This document shows, piece by piece, positions 60,070 through 64,000 of a stretch of DNA of 64,000 nt. The translations under genes were made by a program, and so were the position numbers. The stretch's first letter is position 1. Every line of letters begins with the position of its first letter. This DNA is from Torreya grandis. Lineage: Eukaryota; Streptophyta; Pinopsida; Cupressales; Taxaceae. Location of the stretch: the NCBI GenBank assembly GCA_037957365.1, contig JARHVA010003169.1, forward strand, positions 70,001 to 134,000, written 5' to 3'. The notes beneath the pieces are model-generated. The model was not told the DNA's origin. It was given only the letters and a program-made list of their open reading frames with translations, and made no database searches.

Positions 60070-61015
60070 TGGTGATTAGTGGATGCTTCTTATCTACCAG
60101 ATTTATTGGACCATTTTATAGAGGTAAATCAATCTAGGTTAGTTACACTAGGCTTAGGAGGCATCATGGAGATGTGATGAATTCCACTGAGTGTGAATCT
60201 AGTGGTCATGTTCATAGGAGCCTAGGAGTAATTAACCAATACCTTTAGGTGGGTGGTGGATAGGGATACCATTAAGGTGGGTATCACATTGAAGGATGTC
60301 CATGCTTTACTTAGACTTCTTATAAGAGGGATGTTGGTGATCATGAGGATACTAGATGGGTAGGAGGAGAGGAAAGCATTAGTCTGATGGATAACTTGCT
60401 TCGATAAGATATACCCAAGATTGAGGGTGAGTCTATTTGATGTCTATATAGCCTAGATTTTAGATATTTGGAAGGCAATGATAGGACTTGTGATATCATG
60501 AGTATTATGTCATAAGTTGGATGGTAAGGTACCAGTATATGTGATAGCCTTATGTCAATTGATATTAAATTAAGGGCACTCGATGACTTGAGTTCTATCA
60601 TCTAGGTTTAGCTCATACATTATATGTATGGGATGTTATTCAAAGGGTATAAGACTATGGGGCCAATGATATTACTAAGTATCTAGATATATGAGAGGTT
60701 CTTGATGTATCAACTATCTAGATTGCCCCATGTGGTCAATGACTAGTTGCCTTGGGTGCTAAGATAAAGATAGGATTAGATGGCAGAAGTCATGCCCCAT
60801 ATGCTCACACTAAAAACAAACATGCAATTAGATATCAAGTGGTAGTATTATGCACACATTATGATAATTTGGCTAAGTTGGAGGATGATGGCACTAGAGT
60901 TTTTATGAGCATAGCTCATAGGCCACTACATCTGGTGGATAGCGCTACATCCAATGGCATGCTTGCTAGGACAATTTGAACTCCCTCACCCAATAGATCC
61001 TATAGTGGTGCCCAC
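60070..61015 (+). pseudogene. Plant-mobile-domain-like (PMD, aminotransferase-like) relic
   Basis: Plus-strand pieces in shifting frames follow the plant mobile domain, a domain found in many plant transposons and in a few host genes (MAIN family). Near 60260-60345 DTIKVGITLKDVHALLRLL matches the opening (T-I-T-L-x-D-V-x-x-L-L-x-L). Near 60570-60720 GPMILLSI and YERFLMYQLSRLP match the central G-P-L-x-L-L-x-x-W-x-x-E-R-F motif with Trp lost to a stop. Near 60945 IQWH matches the conserved V-x-W-H before the end. There are many stops and at least three shifts. Family assignment is by pattern only. Confidence 0.6.
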
Positions 61016-62080
61016 AGTTTGGGCTAGACATATGAGAGATCCAAGGGGGATATGAAGAGAGGGACCACCAGTTGCAATACTAGAGATCAGAGCATGGTGT
61101 GAGAAACCATGAATAGGTCGAGCATGATGGCTAGAATCTACAGAGGGCATGAATGTGGATACAAAGTGTCATAGGTACTATAACCATCACCATAGTAGGA
61201 GGAATGATGACCACCTTGGTCATACCACTGATGAATATACTAGTGATGAGAGAGAGCATAGAGGGTGGTCATTCAATATGATCCATCAGTCAGCTCGAGG
61301 TAGATCTAGTCTATAAAGGCACCACTAAAGTGTGGCTTGAGATGGGCATGGGTGGTGATTCTAGGGTTTGAGTTGATTAGGAGGCATCCTATGGATGAGG
61401 TACTTAAGGGATGATATAATGGAGAAATTGTGTAAATTAGTCAATTAGATGGGGAAATAGTAATACTAGGATAGGTAATAGATAGTTGAAATTTACTTAA
61501 GTTTTGAAAATAGAATACTAGTTGTATAAGATTTGATTGATAGATTATAGATAGATACCTTTTAAGATATATCTATGATCTAACATATATCTAGTTTAAA
61601 TTTTTTAAATCCTGTAGAGGAGGAGACTGAATGGAGATACCTGCTGAGGGGAGTACTCTATGAGATCCTGGATGGGGTTTTGATGCCATATAACCCTACC
61701 ACATTAGATGATCCCATGGTACCATCTACCCCAACTTGGGAAAACTAGTTTAGGCTAGCAGGGGAGGCCATGAGGTGATTACAAGAATGCAAAGATGAGC
61801 TACATCTACCATAAAGGGTGGGATTAGGAGAGGCACAGGCATGGTAGGCCTTGGCTTAGGAGAGCACCACACATTCGGTTGCCATGATTTAGCTAAGATA
61901 GGTACAGGATTTGGTGGCCAACCTATAGGTACATATAGCAGGCTTGAGATCTTGGACATCCTCTTTATAGTTTACTATTTAGAGGGGACTATCTAAGAAA
62001 TCTATGGAAAGCATGGCCAGGCCATGAAATATATGGAATAGAGCCCAACCTTAGAGATGGAGCAATGTATTTTTGTACTT
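61016..62080 (+). pseudogene. Low-complexity tail after the PMD-like relic, possibly coding
   Basis: From 61610 to about 61960 a plus-strand frame with stops reads ILDGVLMPYNPTTLDDPMVP, LQECKDELHLP and VQDLVANL, suggesting a Pro-containing linker and a helical, coiled-coil-like C-terminus. 61020-61600 is purine-rich without a clear frame. It is plausibly the C-terminal part of the same transposon protein. Confidence 0.4.
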
Positions 62081-62469
62081 TTATATCAAAAACACATGAT
62101 ATATATAGATATTTTATTTTGACAAGTGGATGTTGATCTTATGTGTTTGTATTATGGTTGTGGTTTTGGATGCATGGATATATTTCTTTATAGCACATGT
62201 ATGTTGCTTTAATTGTATATGTTATAGTAAATATGTGTTGCGTTTTCTTTTCTAGCATCATAGAGGACACATGCATGGTTAAAAAATTAAAAAGCAAAAA
62301 AAGACTTTGGAAAAATATAATTAATCAAAAATAAATGTATTACACGCTTTTCATGATGGGAAATGTGTAATAACAAAAAATGACTAAGTATAAGAAACCA
62401 AAAAGTAGTAAACAAGAGGGTAAAAGTTTGTTTTTAAACCATAAAAATATTGGCACCAAATTAAAACAA

Positions 62470-62790
62470 GTAAAATCACACTAAATCACATTGGGAAGTA
62501 TGAAATTAATGTAATAAAATGGAAAGTGCGTGAAAGAGCAATTGTTTTAAATCAAATCAATTAATTCAATCAATCATACTAAATCACATTGGGAAGTATA
62601 AAAGAGAATAAAAATTGGTAAAATGGTCTTAAATTAATCATACTAATTCATGTTGGGAAGTATGAAAAACTTTAAGAAAAAATGGTTGGATTCTTACATG
62701 CAATCGAAAAATAAGAAGATAAAAGTAAAAGATTAATAAAGTAAGCATAAAACATACTAAATCAATATGGGAAGCATGCCAATGATGTGT
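62470..62790 (+). repeat. Interspersed 27-bp motif, four copies
   Basis: ACTAAATCACATTGGGAAGT (near 62480 and 62577), CTAATTCATGTTGGGAAGT (near 62640) and CTAAATCAATATGGGAAGC (near 62755) recur at irregular spacing of about 60-115 bp. They are separated by A-rich sequence. Confidence 0.75.
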
Positions 62791-62826
62791 AATTCATAAT
62801 GAATCACATCTTATCTCATATTTGAC

Positions 62827-63125
62827 ACATGTAATTTTATTGTGTCTTAGATATTTGGAAAATTTTGTAAGGAAGACTAGATCCTATCCATGGTCTTACA
62901 CTAAAACTCACAAGGGAACATGTAATTTTATTGTGGCATAGATATTTGGAAAATTTTATGAGGAAGCCCAGATCCTATCCATGGTCTTACACTAAAACTC
63001 ATAATAGGACACCAATGAGGTGGAATTAATATGAAAATATGGTAAAAGGAGATGTTGGTAATGTGAAAATTTGGTAATTTTTTAGGAAGGCTAGGTCCTA
63101 TCCATGGTCTTATAATGTAACTCGC
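62827..63125 (+). repeat. Tandem repeat, 91-bp period, two units plus one diverged
   Basis: Units at 62827 and 62918 begin ACATGTAATTTTATTGTG and share ATCCTATCCATGGTCTTACA. A third, diverged unit at about 63040-63125 retains TCCTATCCATGGTCTTATAA. No coding function. Confidence 0.88.
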
Positions 63126-63130
63126 AAATA

Positions 63131-64000
63131 GAATCCCTAAGGGAGTGATCAATGAATAAAACAATATTTCTTAAGGGGAAATATGAGGATTGTAAGGAGT
63201 GAAAAATGGAATGTAAAAATAATAACATAGGCATATTATGAGAAGACCTTAGGAGAAATGAGGCACACTAAAGACATAAGAAGGCACTAAGTGAATAGTG
63301 ACCATCAATATACAAAGGATACTTGTTTGTTATAGACACAAAGTTGTGTAGGAAAATAAGTGTGATACTAATTTTAATTCATGTAGGTAATTTTGAATAA
63401 GAAAATTAAAATGGACCTACCTTCCCAAAATGTGTTCTCCATTCCTCATGACCCCTTACAGAGTTGTCAGTCTACTACAAATATTGGGTACTTTCATGAA
63501 AAAGTAGGTAGCACTGAAATATTTTGCATTCACCTTTTCTAATCTATTGGCATACCACACCCCAATGGACCTTAGCTATATCTTGAGGCCAACTATAGAT
63601 TTTGAGCTTCAACTAGAAAAAAGAGATGTGCTTGGAATCACATCTTTTAATGTGATTAGACTTTTGATAATTTTAAATGTTTCCTCTTAGATCATTAACT
63701 TTTGTTAAATGACTTGGATTTTGAATATTTTTATGGATTTTAAGATCCCTCCTTCATATAGACTTGGAATGACCAATCATGAGAGATAGAGTGATATACA
63801 TGAATGATCTTTAGGATTTGGCGAAAGGAAGATAAGTATCCAAAGACAAGACTAACTAGAACACTTAATCTTAACTATGAACCAACATGTTATCTCAAGC
63901 CTCAACTATGTATATTTTTAGTTTGTGAAAAGGAATAAAGGGGACTAAAAGGAAATCCAAAGTGGACCAAGAAAAGGAGATTATAGTGAGATAAATTATT
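63131..64000. other. Unassigned right end of the window
   Basis: No recognisable gene, element end or repeat. Short purine-rich patches occur. The window may end inside the element that carries the PMD-like relic. Confidence 0.45.

Overview
This window reads as nuclear DNA from a seed plant with a large, repeat-rich, AT-rich genome. I see no intact host gene, no rRNA or tRNA gene, no CRISPR array and no bacterial-type operon. Nearly everything that can be interpreted is LTR-retrotransposon sequence, much of it nested, with coding regions broken by stop codons and frameshifts. Many of the stops sit where the family normally has Gln, Arg or Trp, as expected from C-to-T decay of methylated plant heterochromatin. 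The species cannot be named from this sequence.

Layout. 1-1760: minus-strand Ty1/copia relic (gag, protease, start of integrase). 1761-5748: mostly unassigned, with a 71-bp tandem repeat and a possible LTR. 5749-33216: nested stack A. Its outer element (E1, Ty3/gypsy-like, about 7.6 kb before insertions, TSD TAATT) has a gag-protease relic and no reverse transcriptase that I can see. E1 was later hit three times: in gag by a related gag-only element E2 (8282-15453, TSD AGGTA); just after the protease core by a Ty1/copia element E3 with all gag-pol domains (16618-22171, TSD AATAC); and in its 3' LTR by a 7.1-kb insert E6 (25679-32796) with a long unrecognised decayed reading frame and no LTRs that I could find. 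33217-36464: older relics, a gag fragment behind a primer-binding-site-like sequence and a minus-strand copia RNase H.

36465-58648: nested stack B. The outer element (E5, minus strand, copia-type priming site, TSD ATAGG) has LTRs of 2.9 and 2.0 kb and a gag region without visible pol. Inside it lies a 13.2-kb Ty3/gypsy element E4 (39801-53058, minus strand, TSD TAGCT/TAGCC) with gag, reverse transcriptase, RNase H and integrase, plus an extra long unrecognised reading frame between integrase and the 3' LTR. 58649-64000: a motif-rich spacer, a decayed plant-mobile-domain-like reading frame (about 60070-61015) with a possible helical tail, and 91-bp tandem repeats.

The TSDs and matching LTR ends give the order of insertion: E1 before E2, E3 and E6; E5 before E4. 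E1, E2 and E5 look non-autonomous and would have needed enzymes from other elements. E3 and E4 carry the full enzyme set but are now broken. The two long unrecognised frames, in E6 and E4, are the least explained parts of the window.
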